64,000 nt of DNA from Weissella koreensis KACC 15510 (GCF_000219805.1 NC_015759.1:744001-808000); one strand, 5' to 3'; numbered from the stretch's first letter, positions 26,631 to 35,334 are shown. Made by a program: numbers and translations. The notes: generated from the sequence alone by a model not told the origin.

Positions 26631-27386
26631 TTAATGAAATTGATTTAAAATATTCAAAATCTCAATACTGTTTTTTTGCATTGCATAATCTGCTGCAGTC
26701 CGCCCTGAATTATCCGTAATTGACTGGTCTGCACCATGCTGTAATAATATGCGTGTAATATCTTGATATATTTGATTATTTTCTCGAAGCCCCACAACCT
26801 CAATTAAAGCAGTATATCCAAAATTATTTTGATAATTTATATTTTCTTGTCCATAATCTAAAAGTAATTTAACGTTATCAATATGTCCCTTTTCTGCTGC
26901 TGGAATTAAAGCATTGCCACCATAACGATTATGCTTACTTAAATCTGGTTGCGAATTTTTTAACATCTCTCGTAAAATTTCCGTTCTTCCCTCAGCCCCA
27001 GCATATAAATAGGGACTGTCTTTCATATCATTTTGAAGGTTAATATCAGCACCTTTATTAATTAATACTTTAGCAATTTGGACATCATTATTATGAACAG
27101 CTAAATTTAATGGGGTATTTCGGTTGGAATCTAATTCATCAATTTTATAATATGGTGTATTCACAATTAAATTAACTTTTTTTAAATTATGTTGATTCAC
27201 AGCTAAGATTAAATCTCCTGTTCTATACTCATTTCTTTGACGACTTGATTTATTATCAATTTTAGAAACTTTAGTTGAACTTTCATTATCCTTACTAATT
27301 GTCACTTCTTTTAACTGAAAAAAAGTATATATTACGCCACTTAATAAAAAAACACCTAAAACCACTAAAAACACCTTTTTATTCAT
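26631..27386 (-). CDS. Membrane-anchored ankyrin-repeat protein
   Basis: A 251-residue protein with an N-terminal transmembrane helix (about residues 5-24), a charged linker (about 28-55) and about five ankyrin repeats to the C terminus, seen in NTPLNLAVHNNDVQIAKVLINKGAD, NALIPAAEKGHIDNVKLLLDYG and GRTAADYAMQKNSIEIL. The orientation suggests that the repeats face outward or that the helix is a signal anchor. Ankyrin repeats bind other proteins; no partner is evident. It lies between the wall protein and an Ntn hydrolase gene but in its own unit. It may be an immunity-like or wall-associated protein; function unknown. Confidence 0.8.
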   Translation of the reverse strand: MNKKVFLVVLGVFLLSGVIYTFFQLKEVTISKDNESSTKVSKIDNKSSRQRNEYRTGDLILAVNQHNLKKVNLIVNTPYYKIDELDSNRNTPLNLAVHNNDVQIAKVLINKGADINLQNDMKDSPYLYAGAEGRTEILREMLKNSQPDLSKHNRYGGNALIPAAEKGHIDNVKLLLDYGQENINYQNNFGYTALIEVVGLRENNQIYQDITRILLQHGADQSITDNSGRTAADYAMQKNSIEILNILNQFH

Positions 27387-27530
27387 ATTATGTCTCCCTT
27401 GTTATTTAATTTATTACGTATACAAAAGATATTTAATTTTTTTCATTAATATCAATTCAAAAAAATTAAATCCATCTTTATGTTAGCAATGAGTATAATA
27501 TTAATTATAAAGATATGGGGAGGATTTAAA

Positions 27531-28427
27531 ATGTGCACTAGTATCAAAATGCAGGCTAAAGACGGTAGTTTAATCTTTGCTCGGACAATGGACTGGCATC
27601 CATTCAATCCCCAAGTTTTAACCATTCCCAAAAAATATCAATGGGTTAGTACTACTGACACTAGCAAAATTTTAATAAATAAATTTAAAGTCATGGGCGT
27701 TGGACATGATATTCCTAATATTCATGTTGATATTTCAGATGGCATTAATGAACACGGATTAGCTGTCCAAAAGTTAACTTCTAATCAACAATTTAATAAT
27801 GATACAAATATTTTTAAAAATGACCGAATTTCTCTAGCTCCTTTTGAAGTAGTTACTTGGATCTTAGGTAACTGTACATCAGTAAATGATGTTATAGATA
27901 AAATAAAGAACATTCAAGTCATTCCTGATATAGATAAAGATCACGCTATTCTAGGTCAAAACCTTCACTACGCCTTAACTGATCCAACTGGAAAATTAAT
28001 TAATCTTGAAACAATAGGCGCTCAGTTAAGAGTTGTCAAAAATCCAATTGGCGTTGTGACAAATTCACCCAATTTGCAACGAGAAATAGCTAAATTAGAT
28101 CAATTTTTGGATTTTTCAAAACCTGCAACTCATTTAAATGCCATAGCCAGTGATGATTTTAATGGAAAACATACCATGCCTGGCGGATTTAATCCTTCCG
28201 CACGTTTTATTCGGGCCACTATTTTAAAAGAACACGCAATTACTCCTGAAAATCGTGATGAAAATATTATTGAAACATGGCATATTTTAGACAGTGTTAA
28301 CGTCCCAAAAAGTCATAATCGTTCTGATACATACACGATTTATCAAAGTGCGGTTGATCTAACTTCTCACCGTCTTTATTTTCAAAAATATGATGATTTA
28401 TCTATTTCAATTTATGACTTTAACTAA
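27531..28427 (+). CDS. Choloylglycine hydrolase family enzyme (bile salt hydrolase / penicillin V acylase-like)
   Basis: A 298-residue Ntn hydrolase. Starting at the ATG at 27531, Met is followed directly by Cys2, the catalytic nucleophile that must become the N terminus; this ATG also has GGGGAGG ahead. The 17 extra codons of the longer frame would bury Cys2, so that start is rejected. Arg18 and Asp21 (FARTMDW), the NSPN asparagine (about residue 174) and the late NPSARFIRA arginine complete the usual active site. The family hydrolyses amide bonds in conjugated bile salts, penicillin V or acyl-homoserine lactones; sequence alone does not decide which. Confidence 0.88.
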   Translation: MCTSIKMQAKDGSLIFARTMDWHPFNPQVLTIPKKYQWVSTTDTSKILINKFKVMGVGHDIPNIHVDISDGINEHGLAVQKLTSNQQFNNDTNIFKNDRISLAPFEVVTWILGNCTSVNDVIDKIKNIQVIPDIDKDHAILGQNLHYALTDPTGKLINLETIGAQLRVVKNPIGVVTNSPNLQREIAKLDQFLDFSKPATHLNAIASDDFNGKHTMPGGFNPSARFIRATILKEHAITPENRDENIIETWHILDSVNVPKSHNRSDTYTIYQSAVDLTSHRLYFQKYDDLSISIYDFN

Positions 28428-28592
28428 ATAATAAGCATCTAATCAATAAGATAATATTTTTGTCAGTTATAATTAACATTTTCTACTTAAAAAATAATCC
28501 AGACGTATCAATAAAATTCATCAGAGAGGCTAACTTGATTTCTAATTAATGATAAAATTATGCAAGAACATTTATATAAAGAGGATCACTAT

Positions 28593-28760
28593 ATGGCAGA
28601 ACATACTAAAGCATTTTATAAAGCACATAAGAATGACCCTAAATGGGCCCAAGAATATAAAAAATTTCGTCAAAAGCAGATGGACACTTTTGCCTCACGT
28701 CTTCTCGTCTCTTTAGTCGTATTGGACTTGATTTTAGCTGTAATAAGCATCATTAAGTAA
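28593..28760 (+). CDS. Small membrane protein, function unknown
   Basis: A 55-residue protein: a charged, Lys/Tyr-rich amphipathic N-terminal half (AFYKAHKNDPKWAQEYKKF) and one C-terminal transmembrane helix (about residues 32-53). The frame is open for 11 more codons, but AAAGAGG lies eight bases before this ATG. It is a single gene with its own terminator. I do not recognise the family. Confidence 0.6.
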   Translation: MAEHTKAFYKAHKNDPKWAQEYKKFRQKQMDTFASRLLVSLVVLDLILAVISIIK

Positions 28761-28779
28761 AAAGAATTAATTAATTTTG

Positions 28780-28807
28780 AAAGCATCGACATCAATGTTG
28801 ATGCTTT
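28780..28807 (+). terminator. Terminator of the small membrane protein gene
   Basis: An 11-bp stem with one G-T type pair (28780-28790 with 28797-28807) followed by TTTT. Confidence 0.75.
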
Positions 28808-28820
28808 TTATATGAAAAAA

Positions 28821-28846
28821 ACCGTAAGCATTGAACTGCTTACGGT
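28821..28846 (-). terminator. Terminator of the DUF2255-CMD-cupin unit
   Basis: A perfect ten-base stem (ACCGTAAGCA and complement) followed on the minus strand by seven T. Confidence 0.88.
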
Positions 28847-28878
28847 ATTATCATCTTATTAAGACTTAATTTAAATAA

Positions 28879-29286
28879 CTAAACTAATGTATCATAAATT
28901 TCATCACTAACTGGTTCCAGCCATTCTGGTGTTCCAGTAGTAATCGCAATATGTTCAAACCAGCTATCTTTTTTAGCACCGTGCCAATGCTTAATTCCAT
29001 CAGCTGTAACAATTCGATCACCCTTCTTCAAGGATACTGCCGGCTTACCTTCTTCTTGATACCAACCTTCACCAGCCGTTACCAATAAAATTTGATATCC
29101 ATCATGATGAATATGCCAATTATTTCGTGAACTTGGTTCAAATGCAACGACACCAACACCTAAGTCCCCTGTGGGAGCTTGAATTAAGTTAGTTAAAAAT
29201 GTGTCCCCAACAAAATATTCCCCATACGGATTTGGTTGTCCAGCTTCAAAAATAGTTCCATCTTTAATTTCATTATTTTTAATCAT
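28879..29286 (-). CDS. Cupin domain protein
   Basis: A 135-residue single-domain cupin. The metal-site motifs are present: motif 1 NNWHIHHDGYQILLVTAGEG (about residues 55-74) and motif 2 GDRIVTADGIKHWHGA (about 91-106). Proteins of this size and arrangement next to carboxymuconolactone-decarboxylase-like genes are common and poorly characterised; a role in small-molecule or peroxide chemistry is likely. One base separates its ATG from the stop of the CMD gene, and AGGAGG lies inside the end of that gene, so the two are coupled. The frame extends upstream inside the CMD gene but that start is rejected. Confidence 0.85.
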   Translation of the reverse strand: MIKNNEIKDGTIFEAGQPNPYGEYFVGDTFLTNLIQAPTGDLGVGVVAFEPSSRNNWHIHHDGYQILLVTAGEGWYQEEGKPAVSLKKGDRIVTADGIKHWHGAKKDSWFEHIAITTGTPEWLEPVSDEIYDTLV

Positions 29287-29287
29287 C

Positions 29288-29614
29288 TTATTTTTCCTCC
29301 TGATAAACTTCTTGAGCAACCTTAAAAGCTGACCATGCTTTAGGCCATCCAACATAAAATGCCAATTGTGTAATTACTTCAGAAATTTCATCTTTTGTAA
29401 TTCCATTTGCTTTTCCTTTTTGCATATGGAAACTCAATTGTTCAAAGGCTCCCGTTGAAATTAAAGCTGTAATAGTAATTAAACTTCGATCTCGCCCAGC
29501 AAATTGTTCTTCACGTGACCATACTTGACCAAATAGAACATCATCATTTAATTCGGCAAATTTAGGCGCAAATTCACCTAAAGCATCATGTCCCGCAGTT
29601 ACTTTTTCACTCAT
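29288..29614 (-). CDS. Carboxymuconolactone decarboxylase (CMD) family protein
   Basis: A 108-residue helical CMD-family protein (AhpD/YurZ-like fold): LNDDVLFGQVWSREEQFAGRDRSLITITALISTGAFEQLSFHMQKG then a second helical pair. There is no CxxC, so it is not an AhpD-type thiol peroxidase partner; the Glu/His pair typical of the decarboxylase-like branch is present. The substrate is unknown. The start at 29614 follows GGGGG; ten further upstream codons are rejected. It is translationally coupled to the cupin gene. Confidence 0.85.
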   Translation of the reverse strand: MSEKVTAGHDALGEFAPKFAELNDDVLFGQVWSREEQFAGRDRSLITITALISTGAFEQLSFHMQKGKANGITKDEISEVITQLAFYVGWPKAWSAFKVAQEVYQEEK

Positions 29615-29696
29615 TTTTATTCCCCCATTACTTTTTCTATTCATTAGAATTAATTTAGCTCATTATCTATAATAAATAAACTTTTTTGTATCTAAA

Positions 29697-30080
29697 TTAA
29701 TCCACTAACTTAACGCGAAAAGTTGCATTTTGTGGTCCTTTTGCAATCATTGGCAAAAGATAACGACTATCCGCATATTTTAAACGATAACCTTCATCGA
29801 TTTTATGGATTAATTTTTTATTTTGTTCTATTGCAATGTATTCAAATTCAGCTTGATATTTTTCCCCGCCAATTTGTACAATACCTTCTTTTTGTTGACG
29901 TGCAGATTTAAACCATCTGGAGTTTTCTCCATTCCAAGCTCGAATATAAAGGTTATCATCGGCCACTACAAACCAAATCCACGTTAATTTACCAGTCGTT
30001 TTACCGTCTTCATAATACGGAGCAACATGTAAATCATCAAGTTGCATAAATTTATCAACCTGTTGTTGCGTTAATGCCAT
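29697..30080 (-). CDS. DUF2255 family protein
   Basis: A 127-residue DUF2255 protein, paralogue of the one at 15783-16145. Shared features are the WIWFVVADDNLYIRAW / SRWFKSARQQ pattern and the later VQIGGEKYQAEFEYI strand set. Function unknown. It is the first gene after a promoter region shared with a divergent LysR gene; 82 bases separate it from the CMD gene with no clear terminator, so one transcript for all three genes is likely. GGGAGG precedes the ATG. Confidence 0.75.
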   Translation of the reverse strand: MALTQQQVDKFMQLDDLHVAPYYEDGKTTGKLTWIWFVVADDNLYIRAWNGENSRWFKSARQQKEGIVQIGGEKYQAEFEYIAIEQNKKLIHKIDEGYRLKYADSRYLLPMIAKGPQNATFRVKLVD

Positions 30081-30124
30081 AAAGCTAACCTCCCTCGCTC
30101 TATTTTTAGTCTAACGCATTCATA

Positions 30125-30143
30125 TAATCATTACCAATGATTA
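30125..30143. promoter_or_regulatory. LysR operator candidate
   Basis: TAATCATT-ACC-AATGATTA is a perfect 8-bp inverted repeat in the divergent region of the DUF2255 gene and lysR. It overlaps the probable -35 of the DUF2255 promoter (-10 AGTCTA on plus, 30108-30113). Confidence 0.6.
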
Positions 30144-30182
30144 GTTTTTATAGTAAACTATTCCTAGAGGTTATAATCAATT

Positions 30183-31061
30183 ATGGAAATTAGAGTCCTG
30201 AAATATTTTTTAGAAGTAGCCAATTTAGGTACTATAACTGCTGCAGCAAATAAATTAAATATAACGCAACCTGCGCTTTCAAAACAAATTAAGGTCCTAG
30301 AAAATGATTTAGGCGTTAAATTACTTGATCGTGAAAAAAAGCCTTTACGTCTTACTAATGAAGGAATTTATTTAGCTAAACAAGCTGAAACTATTTTAAA
30401 CTTAACCGAAAAAACAATTTTAAATATAAAGAGTAATGATGTCATTACCGGAGAAATTACTATTGGGGCCGCTGAGACTCCGTTGTTTTCAATTATAATT
30501 GCGGCTATAAATACCATGCAGAATGTATATCCCAACGTTACCATTAATCTAGTCTCAGGAAGTTTAAATGATTTACTAGATAGATTAAATCATGGATTAC
30601 TTGATTTTCTATTTGCGCTCGATTTTAATGTAAAAGGTCAATATGATTTTATTGATTTACCTCAAAAAATTAGGCGGGGAGCTTATTTGAATCTAGATCA
30701 TCCAGAATCAAATCAAATTAGTATGCCCACTAATAAATTATTACAATATCCATTAATTATTTCCAGAAATCCAATCTGGAAAGATTATCTAGGAGCACTT
30801 ACTAATAAAACGATCAATGAACTAAACATTAAAATGACCTTTAATTTGATCGGTAATGCTATTCTATACCCTAAATTAAATTCTAATGTTATGCTAATTG
30901 GCATTGAAGGATTAATTGAAAGCCCCGAAATAAAATTTATCCCCCTTGATGAAAAAACTACATCAACTGGAACTATCATTTGGAATCACACACCCTTTTT
31001 ATCTGCATTACATGAAGAATTTATATATTATTTAAACCGACAAATTGATGATTTAAAATAA
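30183..31061 (+). CDS. LysR family transcriptional regulator
   Basis: A 292-residue LysR regulator: MEIRVLKYFLEVANLGTITAAANKL and TQPALSKQIKVLENDLG give the winged helix (residues 1-60), the rest is the effector domain. The MEIRVLKYFLEVA start is typical of the group that controls oxidoreductase genes in lactobacilli. It is divergent from the DUF2255-CMD-cupin genes and presumably controls them. A weak AGAGG precedes the ATG. Confidence 0.9.
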   Translation: MEIRVLKYFLEVANLGTITAAANKLNITQPALSKQIKVLENDLGVKLLDREKKPLRLTNEGIYLAKQAETILNLTEKTILNIKSNDVITGEITIGAAETPLFSIIIAAINTMQNVYPNVTINLVSGSLNDLLDRLNHGLLDFLFALDFNVKGQYDFIDLPQKIRRGAYLNLDHPESNQISMPTNKLLQYPLIISRNPIWKDYLGALTNKTINELNIKMTFNLIGNAILYPKLNSNVMLIGIEGLIESPEIKFIPLDEKTTSTGTIIWNHTPFLSALHEEFIYYLNRQIDDLK

Positions 31062-31077
31062 TGTTTATTCTTTACAA

Positions 31078-31093
31078 TGTTTCACATGAAACA
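31078..31093. other. parS: parS-like site (ParB/Spo0J binding)
   Basis: TGTTTCACATGAAACA differs from the parS consensus by one central base (CACATG instead of CACGTG). It is intergenic and about 6 kb from oriC. Confidence 0.65.
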
Positions 31094-31159
31094 TTTATCT
31101 CAACACTACTATCCCTAATTTTAAAATAAATATATCTTTCATATTAAAGGAGCTTATTC

Positions 31160-31990
31160 ATGCCTGAAAGCATTAATTTACTCGTAACACTTGATGAAAA
31201 TTATCTACCCCATCTAAAAGTAATGTTGTTTTCATTACATCAAAATAATTTAGAACAACTTTTTGATCTATGGCTCCTGCACGAAAAGATTCCTGATCAA
31301 AAATTAATTGAACTAGAAATACTACTTAAAAAATTAAATATCAACCTACATTCCATTAAAATTACAGATCAACTCTTTGCAAACGCGCCAACTGTTGAAC
31401 GTTATCCTCGAGAGATGTATTTTCGTCTTGCCTGTGGTATTTTGTTACCAGATAATGTTAAACGTGTCATTTATCTGGATCCTGATATCCTAGTAATTAA
31501 TTCCATCAAGCCGCTATGGGAACTAGATCTAGAAGGAAATGTTTTTGCTGCTTCGGTCCACGCAGGTTTAACTAATATTTCAAAAGGCATAAATAATATT
31601 CGTTTACAAACAACTAACAATTATTTTAATTCTGGGGTCCTTTTGATTGATGTTGCTAAAGCTCGTGAAGTCGTTAAATTAGATGATATTTATCGCACCA
31701 TTCAAAAATATGGTGACTATCTATTACTTCCAGATCAAGATGTAATGAATCATCTTTATAGTCATGTAACACTCGAAATTAGTGAAGAAATATGGAATTA
31801 TGATACTCGTCGCTCTAATATATATTTCACACGTAATATCAAAAATTTCAATATGCAATGGGTTGCTCAAAATACGGTTATTTTACATTTTTGTGGCAAG
31901 CCAAAGCCATGGACCGGGAAAAATAATACCCGTTTTGGTTTAATTTATTCTCATTACCAACAACTTCTCAATCAACTTGAATTAAATTAA
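31160..31990 (+). CDS. GT8 family glycosyltransferase
   Basis: A 276-residue retaining glycosyltransferase of family 8, normal length. Key motifs: NLLVTLDENYLPHLKVMLFSLH at the sugar-nucleotide site, YLDPDILV (Asp107/Asp109, the metal DxD), YFNSGVLLIDVAK, LPDQDVMN and the terminal HFCGKPKPW. It transfers a hexose, usually glucose or galactose, to a lipopolysaccharide-like, teichoic or protein acceptor. It is a single gene, so the acceptor is not indicated. AAAGGAG precedes the ATG. Confidence 0.9.
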   Translation: MPESINLLVTLDENYLPHLKVMLFSLHQNNLEQLFDLWLLHEKIPDQKLIELEILLKKLNINLHSIKITDQLFANAPTVERYPREMYFRLACGILLPDNVKRVIYLDPDILVINSIKPLWELDLEGNVFAASVHAGLTNISKGINNIRLQTTNNYFNSGVLLIDVAKAREVVKLDDIYRTIQKYGDYLLLPDQDVMNHLYSHVTLEISEEIWNYDTRRSNIYFTRNIKNFNMQWVAQNTVILHFCGKPKPWTGKNNTRFGLIYSHYQQLLNQLELN

Positions 31991-32223
31991 TAAGCTAAAA
32001 ATAACGATCAACGGTTATTTTTCCTCCAAATGCTTTATACGCATTTTTCTTGAAAATAATTTATTAATTTAAAATAAACAATGATTACGTTTAACCTAAA
32101 TTAGACTTATTTAATGATCTTTATCCGACTTATAAGGTTTAAAACATAACCCTCTCTTTATAATTTAAAAATTAATCAGTATAATAAGCATAAATACATT
32201 CAAGAAGGTGGAGATAAACAAAA

Positions 32224-32895
32224 ATGGCAGAGACATACGCAGTGGTCGGACTGGGACGTTTTGGTAGTTCATTATTAGAATCACTAATCAGCGATGGTCA
32301 AGAAGTCTTAGCAATCGATAATAATACTGAAATGATTCAAAATTATATGGGATTAGCTACGCATGCTGTTATTGCTGATGCTCAGGATGAAGAATCTCTC
32401 CGTGAATTAGACTTAGCTTCTTTTGATCATGTTATTGTAGCCATTGGTCATAATCAACAAGCTTCAATTTTAGCAACAATTATTTTAAAAGATATTGGAT
32501 GTAAGCATGTTATTGCTAAAGCAGAAAATAATCTACATGCCCGCGTCCTTAATAAGGTTGGTGCTGATGAGGTAGTTCGGCCTGAACATGAAATGGCTCA
32601 ACAAGTAGCCAATCGCTTAGTATCACCTAACTTATTGAATTACATTTCTTTGAGCGATGATTATTCAATTGGGGAAATTAAAATCACTAATTTTTCATTC
32701 ATTAATCAATCCTTAGCTGATTTAGATATTCGATCTAAGTATGGATTAAATGTCATTGCAGTTAAAGCCCATGATCAACTATCAGTTTCACCCGAAGCCG
32801 ATTATGTCTTAAATATTGGTGATGTTTTAACGGTTATTGGAACCAGTGAAGACGTTCAAAAATTCGATCGATTAGTTTCTGGAATCAAACAATAA
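32224..32895 (+). CDS. KtrA/TrkA-type potassium channel regulatory subunit
   Basis: A 223-residue cytoplasmic gating subunit for Ktr K+ transport. It has one RCK_N Rossmann domain (GLGRFGSS at about 9-16, IDNNTEM, nucleotide binding) and one RCK_C domain (about 135-220, IGEIKITNFSFINQSLADLD). The single N+C arrangement marks KtrA/KtrC rather than the doubled TrkA of enterobacteria. The membrane partner KtrB is not adjacent and must be elsewhere. AAGGTGGAG precedes the ATG. Confidence 0.92.
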   Translation: MAETYAVVGLGRFGSSLLESLISDGQEVLAIDNNTEMIQNYMGLATHAVIADAQDEESLRELDLASFDHVIVAIGHNQQASILATIILKDIGCKHVIAKAENNLHARVLNKVGADEVVRPEHEMAQQVANRLVSPNLLNYISLSDDYSIGEIKITNFSFINQSLADLDIRSKYGLNVIAVKAHDQLSVSPEADYVLNIGDVLTVIGTSEDVQKFDRLVSGIKQ

Positions 32896-32960
32896 TTTTA
32901 ATCACCCCCGGCATTACTTGACGCTTCTAAATAGGATCGCTATAATAATCTAATTAATAT

Positions 32961-33198
32961 CAATCTTATGAAGAAATTATTAAAGATATCAGCGTATTGT
33001 TTTAGCGAACTTGTGGGTGGTGTAAACAAGTACATACCGATATTTAAGGAAAATAATGGAGTAAGATTGTAACAAGTAAATCAATTAAGTTGCTTAAATC
33101 AAGTCTATTGATTTAAGAAATAGGGTGGAACCGCGTTTTTAAGATTGATCCAATAACGTCCCTATGTCAAAAATATTTTTGGCAAAGGGTTTTTTTTA
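32961..33198 (+). promoter_or_regulatory. T-box riboswitch of the amino acid permease gene
   Basis: The conserved T-box AGGGTGGAACCGCG is at 33122-33135. Stem I is closed by CAATCTTA (32961-32968) with TAAGATTG (33062-33069), with a kink-turn-like GA internal loop, then ATTATT/AATAAT and GATATC/GATATT helices, and a distal ACTTGT...ACAAGT hairpin (33009-33031) bearing GGGTGGTGTAA. The terminator stem is 33160-33189 with a T run to 33198. Uncharged tRNA would favour read-through into the permease. The specifier codon lies in 33045-33054; I cannot fix the frame (Lys, Gly, Asn or Ile codons can be drawn). Confidence 0.93.
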
Positions 33199-33231
33199 TG
33201 CCCCTTTGTTTCATATGAAAAAGGAGTAAAT

Positions 33232-34587
33232 ATGTCTGAACAACGTGAATTAACCCGAGCACTTTCAGCTCGTCATGTCCAAATGATCGCTCTAGGTGGG
33301 TCAATTGGGACAGGCCTTTTTTTAGGATCAGGAACTGCAATCCATTCAGCTGGACCGGCCCTAATTCTAGCTTACCTAGTTACCGGAATTTTTGCCTTTT
33401 TAATGATGCGTGCCGTCGGTGAACTTCTTTTATCAAATTTAAAAATTCGTTCATTTATTGATTTTGCAAAAATATATCTTGGAACAAAATGGGAATTTGC
33501 TATTGGTTGGGCCTATTGGTTAGCTTGGGCTAGCTTAGCTATGGCCGACCTTACCGCCACTGGTATTTATATACGTTACTGGCTACCCAATGTCCCGCAA
33601 TGGTTAACGCCACTTATTGTAGTCTTAGTCTTAGTGGCACTCAATTTAACCACCGTCAAACTATTCGGTGAAATGGAGGCTCTATTTGCATCAATTAAAA
33701 TCATTGCAATTTTAGCTTTGATTGCAAGTGGTTTAATCATGATTATGACTGGTTTTCATCAAGGTCATAATGTGGCTTCTTTTCAAAATTTAATTAGCCA
33801 TGGTGGTTTCTTCCCAAAAGGCCTTAAAGGTTTTATTCTAGCTTTCCCAATGGTTATCTTCTCTTTTACCGGAATTGAAATGATTGGTTTAACCGCTGGT
33901 GAAACAAAAAATCCTAAAATTGATATTCCTCGTGCGATTAATGCTGTCCCTATTAGAATTGCACTTTTCTATATCGGTGCCATTACTATTATCATGGCAA
34001 TTTTTCCATGGAATCAAATTACAACAACTCAATCCCCATTTGTGCAAGTTTTTGCCAGCTCTGGGATTAATTTTGCTGCTGGAATTATTAATTTTGTCGT
34101 TTTAACCGCCGCACTATCAGCCGCTAATTCAGCCATTTTTTCAACATCACGAACTCTCTATGTATTAGCAAAAAATCGTTTAGCCCCTCATTCTTTAGCA
34201 CACTTATCAAAAAACAATGTACCGATTACCGGAATGCTTGCTTCAGCCATTGTTTTCCTAATTGTCGTTTTACTTAATTATTTTTTCCCCAGTCAGGCTT
34301 TTAATTTGATTACTGGTGTTGCTAATACTTCATTCATCTTTGTTTGGATACTTATTTTAATCACTCATTTGAAATATCGTAAGACAAACGCTCAATTAAA
34401 TTCTTTCAAGATGCCTTGGTTTCCATATACAGACTACCTCACGATTATTTTTTACATATTTATTATAATAATTTTAATTATTAATCCTTCAACTACATTA
34501 TCAGTGATACTAACTTTTGTTTTCTTTGCTATCATGCTCGGTGGATATCAAATCTTAGACCGTCGAAATAATAATTCGAGCTTTTAA
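33232..34587 (+). CDS. Amino acid permease (APC superfamily, AAT family)
   Basis: A 451-residue transporter with 12 helices. HVQMIALGGSIGTGLFLGSG is the classical first-helix motif of the amino acid-polyamine-cation superfamily, AAT group; FSFTGIEMIGLTAGETKNPKIDIPRAI is the family's second signature. It imports an amino acid by proton symport. Members with this sequence type transport aromatic amino acids, proline, histidine, lysine or arginine, and the T-box upstream shows that its expression follows the charging of one particular tRNA. AAGGAG precedes the ATG. Confidence 0.92.
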   Translation: MSEQRELTRALSARHVQMIALGGSIGTGLFLGSGTAIHSAGPALILAYLVTGIFAFLMMRAVGELLLSNLKIRSFIDFAKIYLGTKWEFAIGWAYWLAWASLAMADLTATGIYIRYWLPNVPQWLTPLIVVLVLVALNLTTVKLFGEMEALFASIKIIAILALIASGLIMIMTGFHQGHNVASFQNLISHGGFFPKGLKGFILAFPMVIFSFTGIEMIGLTAGETKNPKIDIPRAINAVPIRIALFYIGAITIIMAIFPWNQITTTQSPFVQVFASSGINFAAGIINFVVLTAALSAANSAIFSTSRTLYVLAKNRLAPHSLAHLSKNNVPITGMLASAIVFLIVVLLNYFFPSQAFNLITGVANTSFIFVWILILITHLKYRKTNAQLNSFKMPWFPYTDYLTIIFYIFIIIILIINPSTTLSVILTFVFFAIMLGGYQILDRRNNNSSF

Positions 34588-34704
34588 ACTTTCTTTTTAT
34601 TAATTATTTATAATATTTACTAGCCTATCTGATTGCTTAGTTCTATCAAGCCCATAAATTGTGCTACAATAACAAAAAACAGTTAAGAAATGGGGAGTTT
34701 ATTC

Positions 34705-35331
34705 ATGAAAACTTTTAAATCGATTATAACATCATGGGTTTTACCAATTTTAATCGGTTTGGCATTGGCCTTAATCATCCGGCAATTTTGGTTTACGATT
34801 GTTCGTGTTGATGGGACTTCAATGGAACCTAACTTAGTTAATAATGAACGGGTCCTAGTTTTACGCCCATCAGAAATTAAACGTGGTAGTGTCGTAGTTT
34901 TCAATGCTCAAGGCGTTGATCCAGCTGTCCAAAATAAACTTGATTATGTTAAACGTGTTGTTGGATTACCTGGAGACACGGTTTCTGCTAAAGATGGTAA
35001 TCTCTATGTTAATGATAAAAAAGTTGATCAATCTTACCTTCCCAAATCTGAACGTGAAGCAACAAATAGTGTAAACAATGTAGGAAATTGGGATAATTTA
35101 TCTGAATTAGGTCAACATATGAACTGGGTTAAAGATAGTCAAACAATTACTGTTCCAAAAGGAAAATATTTTGTTCTAGGTGACCATCGTTCAGTTTCAA
35201 ATGATTCTCGTTATTGGGGATTTGTTCCCAAAGATAAAATGTTTGGAGTCGTTAAAGTTGGTTTCTGGACCAAGGCTGAACCAAAAGATGCAATTAACCA
35301 ACAATATTTACATTTCTTTGATACCAAATAA
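34705..35331 (+). CDS. lepB: Signal peptidase I
   Basis: A 208-residue type I signal peptidase. One N-terminal transmembrane helix (about residues 10-31), box B GTSMEPN with the catalytic Ser39, box D YVKRVVGLPGD with the catalytic Lys83, and box E GDHRSVSNDSR. It cleaves Sec and related signal peptides outside the membrane. The frame begins five codons earlier, but GGGGAG belongs to this ATG. Unusually it is convergent with yidC, beside oriC, so two membrane-protein biogenesis genes share a terminator. Confidence 0.95.
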   Translation: MKTFKSIITSWVLPILIGLALALIIRQFWFTIVRVDGTSMEPNLVNNERVLVLRPSEIKRGSVVVFNAQGVDPAVQNKLDYVKRVVGLPGDTVSAKDGNLYVNDKKVDQSYLPKSEREATNSVNNVGNWDNLSELGQHMNWVKDSQTITVPKGKYFVLGDHRSVSNDSRYWGFVPKDKMFGVVKVGFWTKAEPKDAINQQYLHFFDTK

Positions 35332-35334
35332 ATC

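Noticed and set aside
33206..33221. TGTTTCATATGAAAAA before the permease start as a third parS site
   Set aside because: Only 13 of 16 positions match and the CACGTG core is lost; it overlaps the ribosome binding site region of the permease.
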